DNA from: a virus
Length of the DNA: 64,000 nt
Strand: one strand, 5' to 3'
IMG/VR virus record: IMGVR_UViG_3300036846_000555
Span: 58,350 to 122,349 of that record
Made by a program: the position numbers and the translations under genes. Shown here one piece after another: positions 31,984-41,524 of the stretch (positions within the stretch are counted from its first letter, which is position 1; each line of letters starts with the position of its first letter). The notes beneath the pieces were generated by a model, which had not been told where the DNA came from, ran no database searches, and worked only from the letters and a program-made list of their open reading frames with translations.

Positions 31984-32150
31984 CCACGCACGTGTACGTG
32001 ACGGACGAGAGCACGCTCCTGTACGTGCTGGAGATCGGCGCTCCCGACGCCGCCGTCGTCGAGGACGTGCTGACCGGCAACATCGTCAAGATGAGAGCGT
32101 CGGCGCTGCGCGAGTGGCGCGTCGTCACCCCGATGGAGAGCGATGGCTGA
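31953..32150 (+). CDS. Small hypothetical protein
   Basis: 65 residues from GTG 31953 (GGAGCGCGAGGC upstream), overlapping the previous gene by 31 bases. TESTLLYVLEIGAPDAAVVE-like beta/alpha core (sequence THVYVTDESTLLYVLEIG). Ends inside the portal start. Unknown. Confidence 0.55.
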   Translation: MAVAERTRALATHVYVTDESTLLYVLEIGAPDAAVVEDVLTGNIVKMRASALREWRVVTPMESDG

Positions 32151-34191
32151 CTGGCTGAACCGGCTGCAGGAGGCCGCCGAGATCCGGACCGGCAAGAAGG
32201 TCGTCGACGCCGACTACGTCGAGCTGCTGGAGGCCTCAGACGTCGAGCGGCGCGCCATGCAGAAGGAGCTGGATCTCCTCGGCTGGTACGTGCTCGACTA
32301 TATAGGCGGGCAGCCTCAGGAGGTCAAGCCTCAGGAGCGCCGTCGGATGGCGGCGCAGGCGCGCATGGTGTGGGTGCAGGACCCGGTCGCTGGAGCCAAC
32401 GTCGAGCTGTCCTGCAACTTCATCTTCGGCCGCGGCGTCCCGAAGCCGAAGGCCGCCGACGAGAAGGTGCAGGAGGTCATCGACGAGGCGTGGGACGACT
32501 CGGACAACAAGGCGGTGCTGACCACCTACCCGGCGCAGGTGGCGCTCTGCACCGATCTCGTACTCCAGTCCAACCTGTTCCTGCTGTTCTTCCAGGGCGA
32601 CGACGGCAAGGTCAAGCTCGGCCTGCTCGACCACGACTCCGTCGAGGACGTCGTCCGCGACTCCAACAACCGGCTGCGGGTCCTGTACTACGTCGCCCGG
32701 CGCCGCACCTACGGCTGGGACTTCGACAACGACCGGCCGTCCATCCGGGCTCAGATGGACAGCCAGGATCCCAGCAAGCCGCGGGTCATGTACTACCAGT
32801 CGCTCGCCGCCACCGACTCCGAGACCGGCGAGCTGGACACCGAGGACAACCAGTGCCCGCCGACCAAGCTCGGCGACGGGCTCGTCTACCACATCGCCAT
32901 CAACCGCGGCTCCGAGCAGGTGTTCGGCGTCCCGGCGATGCGCCGCCTCGTCAAGTGGATGGCCGCCCTGAACGACTTCATGGCCGCCCGCGTCGACCTG
33001 ACGCAGGCCGCCGCCGCGTTCATCATGCGCCGGTCGGTGAAAGGCTCACCGCAGCAGGTGGCGAACATCGCCGCCAAGGCCATCTCCCGCCGGTCGAACC
33101 TCGCGGCGACGTCGATCGACGACCCGTCAATGGGCATGATCCAGCCGGGCCCGCGACCCGGCTCGATCCTGAACGACTCCGACGCGGTCACGACGCAGCC
33201 GTTCACCGTCCCGACGCAGGCGGCGCAGGCGGCGCAGGACGCGCAGATGATCCGCTCCCAGATCAGCGCCGCGACCTGGCCGCAGCACTACCTCGGCGAC
33301 CAGTCCAACGCGAACCTCGCGACCGCGACCGCGCTGGAGCTGCCGGTCGTCAAGAAGGTCGAAGCGTTCCAGGAGCTGTTCGAAGGCCTGTTCCGCACGT
33401 TCATCGACCGGTCCATCCAGCAGGCCGTCGACAACGGCACGCTGCCGACCGCGCTCACGCCCGAGGAGCGCGCCAGGCTCAAGTCAAAGAAGCCGGAGAA
33501 CCAGGTGCCGGGCGCGCCGGGGATCACGCCGCCCGCCGCTCCGATCCAGACCGAGCCGCCGTCGTCGCAGACCGAGCCGAGCACGAACGGTGCCGCGCCA
33601 ACCGCGCTCAGCGCGGGCTACGAGGGCCAGACCGAGGACGAGGAGGACACCGAGCGCGACCTGAGCTATGAGTTCTCGATGCCGAATCCGCTGAAGCGCC
33701 AGATGGCCGACCTGGTCAACTCGATCGCGAACATCGCGCGCACCTTCGACCCGAACAACACCAACGTCGAGCTGTCCCGCACGCTGCTGGGCGTCGCACT
33801 CGGCCAGGGTCTGGAGCTGGCCGACCCGGCCGCCGCCGTCGAGCGGATCCTGCCCGAGGGGTACGTCGACCCGATGCTCGCGGCGCAGATGCAGGCAGGC
33901 GGCGGCGGAGGTCCGCCACCGCCGCCGCCGCCGCTGATCCCGGACGAGCCGAATATGTTCGGGCCCGGCGGCCCGGCACCCGGCGAGGGTCCGACGCCCG
34001 GCCAGGGCCCGGACGGCGAGCAGAACCCGTACGGCGCGCAGGGCTTCAGCTCCGCATACCAGGGCAACCAGGGCCAGATCGGCGAGGCGTCCGCGCGCCA
34101 GGCGGAGCTGGAGGCGCTGCTGGAGCAGGAGCTGGGCGCGATCGTCGACGGGCTGCTGGCCGAGGCCAGCACGAACGGCGACGGGCACTAG
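32143..34191 (+). CDS. Portal protein
   Basis: 682 residues, ATG 32143. Pattern of a dodecameric portal: N-terminal helix (WLNRLQEAAEIRTG), RRRMAAQARMVWVQDP, FIFGRGV, CTDLVLQSNLFLLFFQGDDG, then FGVPAMRRLVKWMAALNDFM and a stem region with SQISAATWPQHYLGDQSNAN, then ATALELPVVKKVEAFQELFE. This matches SPP1-gp6-like portals. The last 200 residues are a Pro/Gly-rich linker (a run of Gly then Pro near 585) and an acidic helix, likely internal to the capsid. Next to the MuF gene, as usual. Confidence 0.9.
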   Translation: MADWLNRLQEAAEIRTGKKVVDADYVELLEASDVERRAMQKELDLLGWYVLDYIGGQPQEVKPQERRRMAAQARMVWVQDPVAGANVELSCNFIFGRGVPKPKAADEKVQEVIDEAWDDSDNKAVLTTYPAQVALCTDLVLQSNLFLLFFQGDDGKVKLGLLDHDSVEDVVRDSNNRLRVLYYVARRRTYGWDFDNDRPSIRAQMDSQDPSKPRVMYYQSLAATDSETGELDTEDNQCPPTKLGDGLVYHIAINRGSEQVFGVPAMRRLVKWMAALNDFMAARVDLTQAAAAFIMRRSVKGSPQQVANIAAKAISRRSNLAATSIDDPSMGMIQPGPRPGSILNDSDAVTTQPFTVPTQAAQAAQDAQMIRSQISAATWPQHYLGDQSNANLATATALELPVVKKVEAFQELFEGLFRTFIDRSIQQAVDNGTLPTALTPEERARLKSKKPENQVPGAPGITPPAAPIQTEPPSSQTEPSTNGAAPTALSAGYEGQTEDEEDTERDLSYEFSMPNPLKRQMADLVNSIANIARTFDPNNTNVELSRTLLGVALGQGLELADPAAAVERILPEGYVDPMLAAQMQAGGGGGPPPPPPPLIPDEPNMFGPGGPAPGEGPTPGQGPDGEQNPYGAQGFSSAYQGNQGQIGEASARQAELEALLEQELGAIVDGLLAEASTNGDGH

Positions 34192-34217
34192 TTTGCGCTA
34201 GCCGGTCAAGGCGCCCG

Positions 34218-34223
34218 TAGCCT
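34218..34223 (+). promoter_or_regulatory. Leaderless -10 box of MuF gene
   Basis: TAGCCT, 6 bases, GTG 34230; no ribosome site. Confidence 0.55.
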
Positions 34224-34229
34224 TCAGGC

Positions 34230-37200
34230 GTGGCGGTCCCCGACCAGCAGGCACCACCGCAGACGCATCCGCAGGTTCAGCGCCTGCTCGACGCTGCGCA
34301 GACCGGCGCGACCATCGCCGCCGCCGGTCAGGTCACGAAGGCGGCGACCGTCGGTCCGGGAATCGCGGTCGCGGCGCCAGCGGTCGCCGCGGGCAAGATC
34401 GTATCGGCGGCCGCCGAGCCGGTGGAGTTCGGCATCAAGGTCGCGCTCGCGCTCCGGATCCTGCGCCGCCTGTTCCGCGGCCACAAGATGGAGAGCGCGA
34501 GCTGGCTGGAGAACGAGCTGCGCCGCCGCTTCCCCGACGCCGACCCGGCCGTGATCCGCGCCGCGGTGCAACGCGAGATGACGTTCGAACAGGCGTTCCA
34601 ACGCAAGGCGCTGGCCCGCACCGAGACCGACATGCACGCCGCCGGGCAGCTCCCGACGCCGCGGGCGCGCGCCAAGCGTGCCGGGGAGATCATCGCCCGC
34701 GAGAAGCACTACAACGCGCTGCGCGAAAAGGCGCTGCTGAACCGCGCGGTCGCGCATGTCGAGAACGCCGGGGTCAAGGCCGTCTCACCGCAGGGCGCGA
34801 AGTGGGTGCTCGGCCAGCGCAAGAACCACACGCTCGGGTGCCTGGCGCTGGCGGGCAAGAACTGGCCGTGGGAAGTGCTGGACATGATTCCGCCGCCGCT
34901 GCACACCGGCTGTGGCTGCAGCCTTGCGCCGCTGAAGCCGGGCGACACGGTGCCGCCGGTGGCGCAGGCGCTGCGCGCCGCGCAGGCCGCCATGGCGCTG
35001 GAGGAGGCTGTCCGCAGCGTCGCTGACGCCGGGGAGATCAACGCCTACCTGGACGGCTGGCCGGTCCGGCCGAGCGTCGAGCGCGCGCTCATGCAGCTCA
35101 CCGAGGCCGACTACAAAGAAGCGCTTCATCCCCGTGGCCGCGGTGGCCGCTGGGTGCAGATCCTGAACAAGATCAAGGCCGCGAAGATGGACGACATCAC
35201 CGACGTCGAGGGCCACAGCGTCATGCGGCTCAAGGACGAGGGCTACAGCGTCCGCGTCGGCGCCGGGAACCGGGTCAGGACGCACGATCCGGAGGTGGTC
35301 GCTGACGCGATCGTGAAGCATCTGGACGAGCGGGCGAAGCTGGGCACGCCGGTGACGCTGGCGAACATGGACGACAACTTCCAGAAGTGGTTCAGCCCGC
35401 AGAAGCTGGACGGCGGCAAGGAGACCCATCCGAAGTCCGGCTACGACGTGCATGTCGGCAAGTGGCTGTCGGTCAAGCAGCCCGAGCCCGACGTCGACGG
35501 CCCGCCGATCTTCAAGGTGACCGACTACGGCGCGCACGCTGGCGAGCAGATGTTCCCGACGGATGCCGGGACGCAGCCGATCCGGGAGCTGTACCGCGGC
35601 ATGAGCATCGACGAGTGGAACCAAGCCGTCGAACGTGGGTACATCCAGTCAGACCGGCGCGGCGTGATCGGAAGCTGGGAGGGCACGAACGCCGGGATCG
35701 ACCCGCAGACGTCGCAGTCCTACCTGCCGCGCGGCGCGGAGTCGGTGATCGCGAAGATCGCCGTGCGGCCCGAGGATGGGTGGTTCGCCCGCAACGAGGA
35801 CGGTTACCTGCGCACACGCAACCGGGTCCCGATGAGCCAGGTGACGGCCGTCTCGCCCGTCCTGTACAAGGATCCCGACGAGGGCCTGTTCGTGCGGTCT
35901 GACTCAACCTCGGCTGCTAAACTCACAAAGGAAGCTAATGGACAACGAACAGCTCAAACAAGAGGCGCTGCTGGGAGCGGTGGACGAGCACGGGGAGCCA
36001 ACCTGGTTTCACTCGCCTCGCTCGATGCGTCCACCGACGCCGGATACAAGCGCTACACCGACGCCGTCCGAGCCAACCCCCACTCCGAGTACGTCACCCA
36101 GCCGTCCCAAGCAGAGCTAGGCGCCAAGCGGGTCTGGCTCTCGGACGACGGTCAGACCGGCGTCACCGTCTCGGCGGACGGCGAGGTCGGGAACCTGTTC
36201 GCCAACAACGACCAGGGCGCCGGAGGCGCGGCGCTTGATCACGCCGTCGCGAACGGCGGCACGTGGCTGAACTGCTTCGACGGGGCGCTCCCGAAGATCT
36301 ACCAGCGCCACGGGTTCACCGAGGTCGCGCGCCTGAAGTTCGACCCGGAGCACAAGCCTGAGGGCTGGGACATGGCGAGCCTGGACTCGCCCGACGTCGT
36401 GTTCATGGGCCACGGCGGCGAGCCGGTGCATCCGGTGCCGACGTTCACCGACTGGGACACTGCCGAGCGCGCCGTGCTGGAGCACATCGGGGCGCTGCAG
36501 GAGGCGCACTGGACCGAGTGGCTGCACCCCCGCGGCCGGGGTGGTGTCTGGGTGGACGCGATCCACCACGAGATCAAGGAGCCCAAGGCCGAGAAGCCGC
36601 ACGCGGAGTTCACCGGCGAGGACTTCGCCCGGGCGATGGACGGCTTCACGCACGGCGGGATCACCGCGGTGCGCGCGAACCGCACCAGTGTCCAGAACCT
36701 GTACGGCGAGGTGTGGCTGAACCTGCAGAAGCAGGGCGAGATCCGGCCGGTCGGGCTGGCGCGCGTGATCGTCAAGCCGCCCAACCACCGCGGCGAGCGT
36801 GTCGCGGAGCTGGCGAACATCTACCTGCACGAGGACGAGCAGGAGCACGGCTTCGGCCGGGCGTTCACCGACTACTTCCTCAAGACGCTGCGCGACGGCG
36901 GCGTGGACAAGGTCAACGTCGAGGCCGTCTCCGTCGGCGGCTACGCGTGGGCCCGGCGCGGCTTTCAGTGGACGGCCGACAAGAAGGCCGAGCAGCAGCG
37001 GATCGTCGCCGACGCCAAGACCGACGGGCGCTGGGCGGAGATCGCCCGGCGCACACCACCGGCGGCGCTGGCCGAGTTCGAAGGCAAGATCGAGCGCGGA
37101 GAGTTCTCCTCCGAGGCGGAGCTGGCCGCCTACGGCATCGACCAGGGATGGCGCGAGTCTGACCCGGCGACCGGCGCGAGCACCGGCGCGCGGATGTGGC

Positions 37201-38036
37201 TCGGCAAGCAGCTCATGCTCGGCTCGCGCTGGAAGGGATCACGGCCGGTCACCGTCACGGCCAGCCTGCAGGAGGCGCTCGACGAGCTGGAGCTGAGCGA
37301 GCGCGCCGAGGAGATCCGCCTGCTGTGGGATCCGGCCAAGCACGCGCGAGGCTGGCACGGGCACTTCGCCGAGATGCTCAAGCAGCTCCCGAAACCAGGC
37401 CTGCGCGGCCGCGGCGGCGGGCGGATCGAGGTGACCGACGGCCACCGCGTCACCCGCACCCGCCACGGCTTTGAGGTCACGCATCCCAGCGGCCACACCG
37501 AGACGGTCGCGACGGCGGAGGAGGCCGCCACGATGGTCCACGACCGCTACGAGTCCGCGCGGATGGAGGCCGAGGTCAAGGCAGAGCTGGCCACCTCCGC
37601 GATCGAACGCGAGACACGCAAGCAGCGCGAGCGCGAGCAGCGCAAGGCCGAGATCGCCAGCCGCACCTTCTACCGCTTCGAACCACCCGAGATCGCCCGC
37701 AGGATCGCGGAGACCGGCGAGATCTGGGGACTGCCCGGCACGCAGGGCCGCGGCACCACGGAGGTCCGCGCTCTGCCGGGCCGCCCCGACGCGAGCCAGA
37801 TCGCGTACGAACGCAGCCACAACGGCCGGGTGGTGGTCGAGTTCCACACCAACGTCGCGCCGGACAACCCGTACGGCGAAACGCACTTCTCATGGTCGCC
37901 CGAATCGTCCGCGCAGCGTCGCAACGAGGAGTCCTCCGGCGTCGTCCACGAGCTGAAGTTCGAACCCGAGACGACCAAGTACGGGCACGTGCCGGTGGCG
38001 AAGCTGCACGTCCACCACGTCCACCCCGGTAACTAA
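34230..38036 (+). CDS. MuF-type head protein fused to ART-like and two GNAT-like domains (polyvalent protein)
   Basis: 1268 residues. About 1-265: MuF head-morphogenesis module (FEQAFQRKALARTETDM, ending PPPLHTGCGCSL). About 297-309: LHPRGRGGRW box. About 310-560: ADP-ribosyltransferase-like (LYRGMSIDEWNQAVERG; ESVIAKIAV). About 640-710: GNAT-like (WLNCFDGALPKIYQRHGF). About 762-775: second LHPRGRGGVW box. About 850-915: second GNAT-like (LANIYLHEDEQEHGFGRAFT; AWARRGF). About 1031: degenerate box (WDPAKHARGWHGHF). C-terminus unassigned. MuF proteins with such cargo are known as polyvalent proteins, thought to be packaged and delivered with the DNA. A low-G+C seam at 35901-35970 may be an old gene boundary. 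Confidence 0.85.
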   Translation: MAVPDQQAPPQTHPQVQRLLDAAQTGATIAAAGQVTKAATVGPGIAVAAPAVAAGKIVSAAAEPVEFGIKVALALRILRRLFRGHKMESASWLENELRRRFPDADPAVIRAAVQREMTFEQAFQRKALARTETDMHAAGQLPTPRARAKRAGEIIAREKHYNALREKALLNRAVAHVENAGVKAVSPQGAKWVLGQRKNHTLGCLALAGKNWPWEVLDMIPPPLHTGCGCSLAPLKPGDTVPPVAQALRAAQAAMALEEAVRSVADAGEINAYLDGWPVRPSVERALMQLTEADYKEALHPRGRGGRWVQILNKIKAAKMDDITDVEGHSVMRLKDEGYSVRVGAGNRVRTHDPEVVADAIVKHLDERAKLGTPVTLANMDDNFQKWFSPQKLDGGKETHPKSGYDVHVGKWLSVKQPEPDVDGPPIFKVTDYGAHAGEQMFPTDAGTQPIRELYRGMSIDEWNQAVERGYIQSDRRGVIGSWEGTNAGIDPQTSQSYLPRGAESVIAKIAVRPEDGWFARNEDGYLRTRNRVPMSQVTAVSPVLYKDPDEGLFVRSDSTSAAKLTKEANGQRTAQTRGAAGSGGRARGANLVSLASLDASTDAGYKRYTDAVRANPHSEYVTQPSQAELGAKRVWLSDDGQTGVTVSADGEVGNLFANNDQGAGGAALDHAVANGGTWLNCFDGALPKIYQRHGFTEVARLKFDPEHKPEGWDMASLDSPDVVFMGHGGEPVHPVPTFTDWDTAERAVLEHIGALQEAHWTEWLHPRGRGGVWVDAIHHEIKEPKAEKPHAEFTGEDFARAMDGFTHGGITAVRANRTSVQNLYGEVWLNLQKQGEIRPVGLARVIVKPPNHRGERVAELANIYLHEDEQEHGFGRAFTDYFLKTLRDGGVDKVNVEAVSVGGYAWARRGFQWTADKKAEQQRIVADAKTDGRWAEIARRTPPAALAEFEGKIERGEFSSEAELAAYGIDQGWRESDPATGASTGARMWLGKQLMLGSRWKGSRPVTVTASLQEALDELELSERAEEIRLLWDPAKHARGWHGHFAEMLKQLPKPGLRGRGGGRIEVTDGHRVTRTRHGFEVTHPSGHTETVATAEEAATMVHDRYESARMEAEVKAELATSAIERETRKQREREQRKAEIASRTFYRFEPPEIARRIAETGEIWGLPGTQGRGTTEVRALPGRPDASQIAYERSHNGRVVVEFHTNVAPDNPYGETHFSWSPESSAQRRNEESSGVVHELKFEPETTKYGHVPVAKLHVHHVHPGN

Positions 38037-38052
38037 CGTCGTGCGCTAGAAT
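38031..38052 (+). promoter_or_regulatory. Palindromic-type promoter, leaderless
   Basis: AACGTCGTGCGCTAGAAT, -10 TAGAAT (38047-38052), 8 bases before ATG 38061. The left arm is degenerate. Confidence 0.65.
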
Positions 38053-38060
38053 TGGGTGAA

Positions 38061-38408
38061 ATGGCCAAACCATGGACAAGCGACCCGAACGCACCGGCGG
38101 TGCCTGACGAGTTCTTCCAGATGCGCCAGGTGGCCGTCCTGCCGCTCGGACCGGACTGGTTTGAAGGCCAGGGCGTGGCGATGAAGGAGGAGGAGATCGA
38201 GGACAACTGGCCGCTGCTGTACGGCACGATCCGCACCGACGCCGGAACGTTCATCGTGGTCGGCACGCCCGGCGCCGACAGCGTCGAAGTGTGGGCGTCC
38301 CGAGACATGACGCCGCAGGAGGCCGCCGACGAGCTGGAGGCGACACTGGAGCACGGCGCCGAGTCGACCGTGTTCGACAGCGACGCCGGATACTGGGGCG
38401 GGTCCTGA
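38061..38408 (+). CDS. Hypothetical protein between polyvalent genes
   Basis: 115 residues from ATG 38061 (TTG 38052 is inside the -10 box). PNAPAVPDEFFQMRQVAVLP, then GTIRTDAGTFIVVGTPGADS and DMTPQEAADELEATLEHGAE. The last segment is an acidic helix like those before the LHPR boxes. Possibly a head-associated accessory. TGATG overlap with the next gene. Confidence 0.65.
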   Translation: MAKPWTSDPNAPAVPDEFFQMRQVAVLPLGPDWFEGQGVAMKEEEIEDNWPLLYGTIRTDAGTFIVVGTPGADSVEVWASRDMTPQEAADELEATLEHGAESTVFDSDAGYWGGS

Positions 38409-41400
38409 TGGACTGGGCGACCGCGGCGGCGATTGTCGCCGACGGGATGCCGAGCCTGTCCGATCCGCCCGACGCGCCCGGCGACGACTACGAGTTCTGG
38501 CAGCGAGTCAAGGCGCTCGTTGACAGCAACGGCAACGGCGAGCTGAGCGAGGCGTACCTGGAGGATCTCCACCCCCGCGATCGCAGTGGTAAGTGGATGG
38601 AGAAGCTGGGGCTGTCGCATCTGCGCGAGGTCGGCGGAGCGCCCCGCGACGAGCTGATGGGCAGGACGCCGAAGGACATCGACTACGTCGCGGCCGAGAC
38701 GCCGGAGCGGATCAAGCAGGCAGTCGAGCAGGCAGGCGGAAAGGCCGAGGAGCTGATGGTCCGCGACCGGCTGGTCGGCGTCCGCGCCACGCATCCCGAC
38801 CTGCCGCCCGACGGCGTCGAGATCGTCCCGCCGCGCATCGAGCAGTCCACCGGCGCCAGCCGTCACGACTTCACCATCGTCCCGCACCCCGGCCTGGACG
38901 GCTCAGCCACACCCGAGCGGATGCTCGCCGACGACGCGCAGCGCCGCGACTTCACCGTCAACGCGCTGTACCGCGACCCCGTGACCGGCACGCTGACCGA
39001 CCCGACCGGCCGCGGTGAGCAGGACGCGCGCAACCGGGTGCTGCACATGGTCCACGACACCAGCTTCCAGGAGGATCCGCTGCGGATGCTGCGCGGCGCA
39101 CGGTTCGTCTCCCAGCACGGGCTGGAGCCCGACGCCGAGACGCTGGCGGCGATGCGCCGCGACTCCGGCGGTATGACCGCGCTGACCAACAAGGGCGTCT
39201 CCGGCACCGTCCAGACCGAGCTGGGCAAGCTGCTGATGGGCGACAGCCCGGGCAAGGCGCTGCGCGTCATGCGCGACACCGGAATGTTCCAGACGCTGCT
39301 GCCCGAGCTGGCGCCGATGGTCGGATTTGATCAACGTTCGCCCTACCACGAGCACGTGCTTGACGAGCACACGTTCAACGTCATCGACGAGCTGGCGCGG
39401 ATGGGCGCCAGCCACGACGCGCGGCTGGCGGCGCTGTTCCACGACTCGGGCAAGCCGCTGACCGCCAACCTCAAGCCGGGCACCGACACGTTCCGCTTCC
39501 ACTCCCACCCCGAGCACGGCGATCACGCCGACGTCGGCGCCGACATCGCGCGCAGCACCCTGAACCGCCTGAACTACCCGGCCGACACGATCAACCACGT
39601 CACCGGGCTCGTCCGCGATCACATGCTCACCGCCGTCGAGAAGCCGACGCCGGTCAAGGCGCGACGTCTGCGCGCCGCGCACTCCGACCGGTTCCTGACC
39701 GACCTGCTGGACCACAAGCAGGCCGACATGGAGGGCCATGGCGAAGCGATCGCCAAGAGCCTGGAGGGCGTCCACAAGCTACGCGGCCTGCTGGCCGAGA
39801 ACGCCACGGCGCCGCGGTCGCTCAAGGATCTGAACGTGACCGGCAGCGACCTGATCGCCAACGGCATGGAGCCCGGCCCGCGAATGGGCGCCGTGCTGCG
39901 CCAGCTCCTCACCGAGGTGGTGGTCGACCCGACCCTGAACCGCCACGAATGGCTGCTGCACCGCGCCGAACGCCTGGCGGCCACGCCGGTGCAGGAGGCC
40001 GAGCTGGAGGAGGCCAAGAGCATCTACGAGGAGGTGCTCCACCCCCGCGACAGGCTGGGCCGCTGGATGCTCAAGCGCGGCTACAACGTCCATTTCGAGC
40101 AGGCCGACAAGCCGTCGGCGACCCGCAAGAGCAAGACGATCACCGTCCGCGGGCCGACGCCCGAGCACCAGTACGACGCGCTGCTGAACGCCGGGGAGGG
40201 GCTCACCGGCGTCTTCCCGAAGGGCCCGCCGCGGCCGATCGAACGCGCCGCGATGGTCAACGCGGCCCGGCCGACACGCGTCGAGCAGCGGCTGCGGACC
40301 ATCGACAAGATCGCCACCCGCGCGCACGCGGGCCAGACCGACAAGTCCCAGCGCCCGTACATCGACCACGTCCACGCGGTCGCCGACTCGGTCGGGCCCG
40401 AGGCGCGTCCCGTTGCGCTGATGCACGACGCGCTGGAGGACACGCACCTCACCGAGCGCGACCTGGAGCCGGTCCTCAGCCCCGACGAGCTGGACGCGGT
40501 CAAGCTGCTGACCCGCCCGCACAGCCCCGACTACAACTACGACGACTACATCGACCGGATCGCCAACAAGACCGGCAAGGCCGGGGAGCTGGCGCGCGAG
40601 GTCAAGCGCGCCGACCTGCAGCACAACCTGGGGCGGCTCGGCAACCTGGACGCCAAGACGCAGGCGCGGCTGCGCCCCAAGTACGAGGACGCGCTCCGGC
40701 GCCTGGCGCGCACGCCGCACGTGTTCGAACAGGAGGGCGCGCCGGATAACCTCTCCGGGCTCAGCGCCGAGCAGGTCGAAGCCAACCTCCGCAGCTTCTA
40801 CCAGGGCAGCCTCAAGTCACCCGACCACCACACCGACCTGGCGTGGTACGACATCCAGCACGCCCTGATCGACAAGACGGCCAAGGAGCACGGCATCGAC
40901 CCGGTCACGTGGGCGGCGATGATCTCGGCGACGTCGCCGCAGCTCGCGTGGGACTTCACCACCAAGGCCGGGGTGTTCAAACGGCCGAACATGGACCTGG
41001 CCGAGAACGCGCTGCGGCTCGCGCGCCGCTACCCCGACGAGCCCGCGCCCAAGCTGGTCGACCGGCTGCTGAAGGCGTCGGAGGGCAAGAAGGGCCCGAG
41101 CGAGGTGGGCGGTCTCGGCGGGTCGGTCGAGAACGCGATCAGGATCTACCGCGGCGAGGATCCCGACAAGGTGCTCAACGCGCCGAAGACCCGCAGCTTC
41201 TACAACAACCTCGTCTGGCCCGAGCGCAGCACCACGGTCACCGTCGACGCGCACATGGCGCGCGCCGCGATGGGGATCGTCGAGAAGAAGGGCTACGCGC
41301 GCGCCGACAAGGCCATCGACGTCAAGGCCAAGGGCAGCGGCTACACGTGGGTGGCGGACATCGTCACCAAGCTCGCTGACGAGTACCACGTCCGGCCGCA

Positions 41401-41497
41401 CGAGATGCAGGCGGCCATCTGGATGGAGCGCAAACGCCAGTCCGACGCGCGCGAGGCTGCCGAGAAGGCCGCCAAGAAGGCAGCTAAAAGCGCATGA
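38408..41497 (+). CDS. Polyvalent protein: CCA-adding enzyme, HD hydrolase, alarmone-hydrolase-like HD, C-terminal unknown domain
   Basis: 1029 residues. About 1-50 acidic helix, then LHPRDRSGKW (about 53-62). About 70-260: tRNA nucleotidyltransferase head and neck (GGAPRDELMG, DIDY, RRDFTVNALYRDP, EDPLRMLRGARF). About 310-410: HD phosphohydrolase (YHEHVLDEHTF, LFHDSGKP, HPEHGDHADVG). About 543-553: LHPRDRLGRW. About 630-770: (p)ppGpp-hydrolase-like HD (RAHAGQTDK, PYIDHVHAVAD, LMHDALEDT, VKRADLQHNL), as in Mesh1/SpoT. About 790-1010: helical domain with WYDIQHALIDKTAKEHGID and SFYNNLVWPERSTTVTVDAH, reminiscent of HhH DNA-glycosylase-like phage domains. Likely virion-delivered host-takeover enzymes; inference. 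Confidence 0.85.
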   Translation: MDWATAAAIVADGMPSLSDPPDAPGDDYEFWQRVKALVDSNGNGELSEAYLEDLHPRDRSGKWMEKLGLSHLREVGGAPRDELMGRTPKDIDYVAAETPERIKQAVEQAGGKAEELMVRDRLVGVRATHPDLPPDGVEIVPPRIEQSTGASRHDFTIVPHPGLDGSATPERMLADDAQRRDFTVNALYRDPVTGTLTDPTGRGEQDARNRVLHMVHDTSFQEDPLRMLRGARFVSQHGLEPDAETLAAMRRDSGGMTALTNKGVSGTVQTELGKLLMGDSPGKALRVMRDTGMFQTLLPELAPMVGFDQRSPYHEHVLDEHTFNVIDELARMGASHDARLAALFHDSGKPLTANLKPGTDTFRFHSHPEHGDHADVGADIARSTLNRLNYPADTINHVTGLVRDHMLTAVEKPTPVKARRLRAAHSDRFLTDLLDHKQADMEGHGEAIAKSLEGVHKLRGLLAENATAPRSLKDLNVTGSDLIANGMEPGPRMGAVLRQLLTEVVVDPTLNRHEWLLHRAERLAATPVQEAELEEAKSIYEEVLHPRDRLGRWMLKRGYNVHFEQADKPSATRKSKTITVRGPTPEHQYDALLNAGEGLTGVFPKGPPRPIERAAMVNAARPTRVEQRLRTIDKIATRAHAGQTDKSQRPYIDHVHAVADSVGPEARPVALMHDALEDTHLTERDLEPVLSPDELDAVKLLTRPHSPDYNYDDYIDRIANKTGKAGELAREVKRADLQHNLGRLGNLDAKTQARLRPKYEDALRRLARTPHVFEQEGAPDNLSGLSAEQVEANLRSFYQGSLKSPDHHTDLAWYDIQHALIDKTAKEHGIDPVTWAAMISATSPQLAWDFTTKAGVFKRPNMDLAENALRLARRYPDEPAPKLVDRLLKASEGKKGPSEVGGLGGSVENAIRIYRGEDPDKVLNAPKTRSFYNNLVWPERSTTVTVDAHMARAAMGIVEKKGYARADKAIDVKAKGSGYTWVADIVTKLADEYHVRPHEMQAAIWMERKRQSDAREAAEKAAKKAAKSA

Positions 41498-41510
41498 TGT
41501 GTGCTACGAT
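41489..41510 (+). promoter_or_regulatory. Palindromic promoter-operator site
   Basis: AGCGCATGATGTGTGCT, -10 TACGAT (41505-41510); it contains the stop of the previous gene. Confidence 0.85.
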
Positions 41511-41524
41511 ATGTGTGGAATGAC

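Noticed and set aside
35938-36120. Separate 60-codon gene inside the MuF polyprotein
   Set aside because: Its second half is a Pro/Thr/Ser shadow of the main frame. The start signals are real-looking, so it is kept as a finding and not as a gene.
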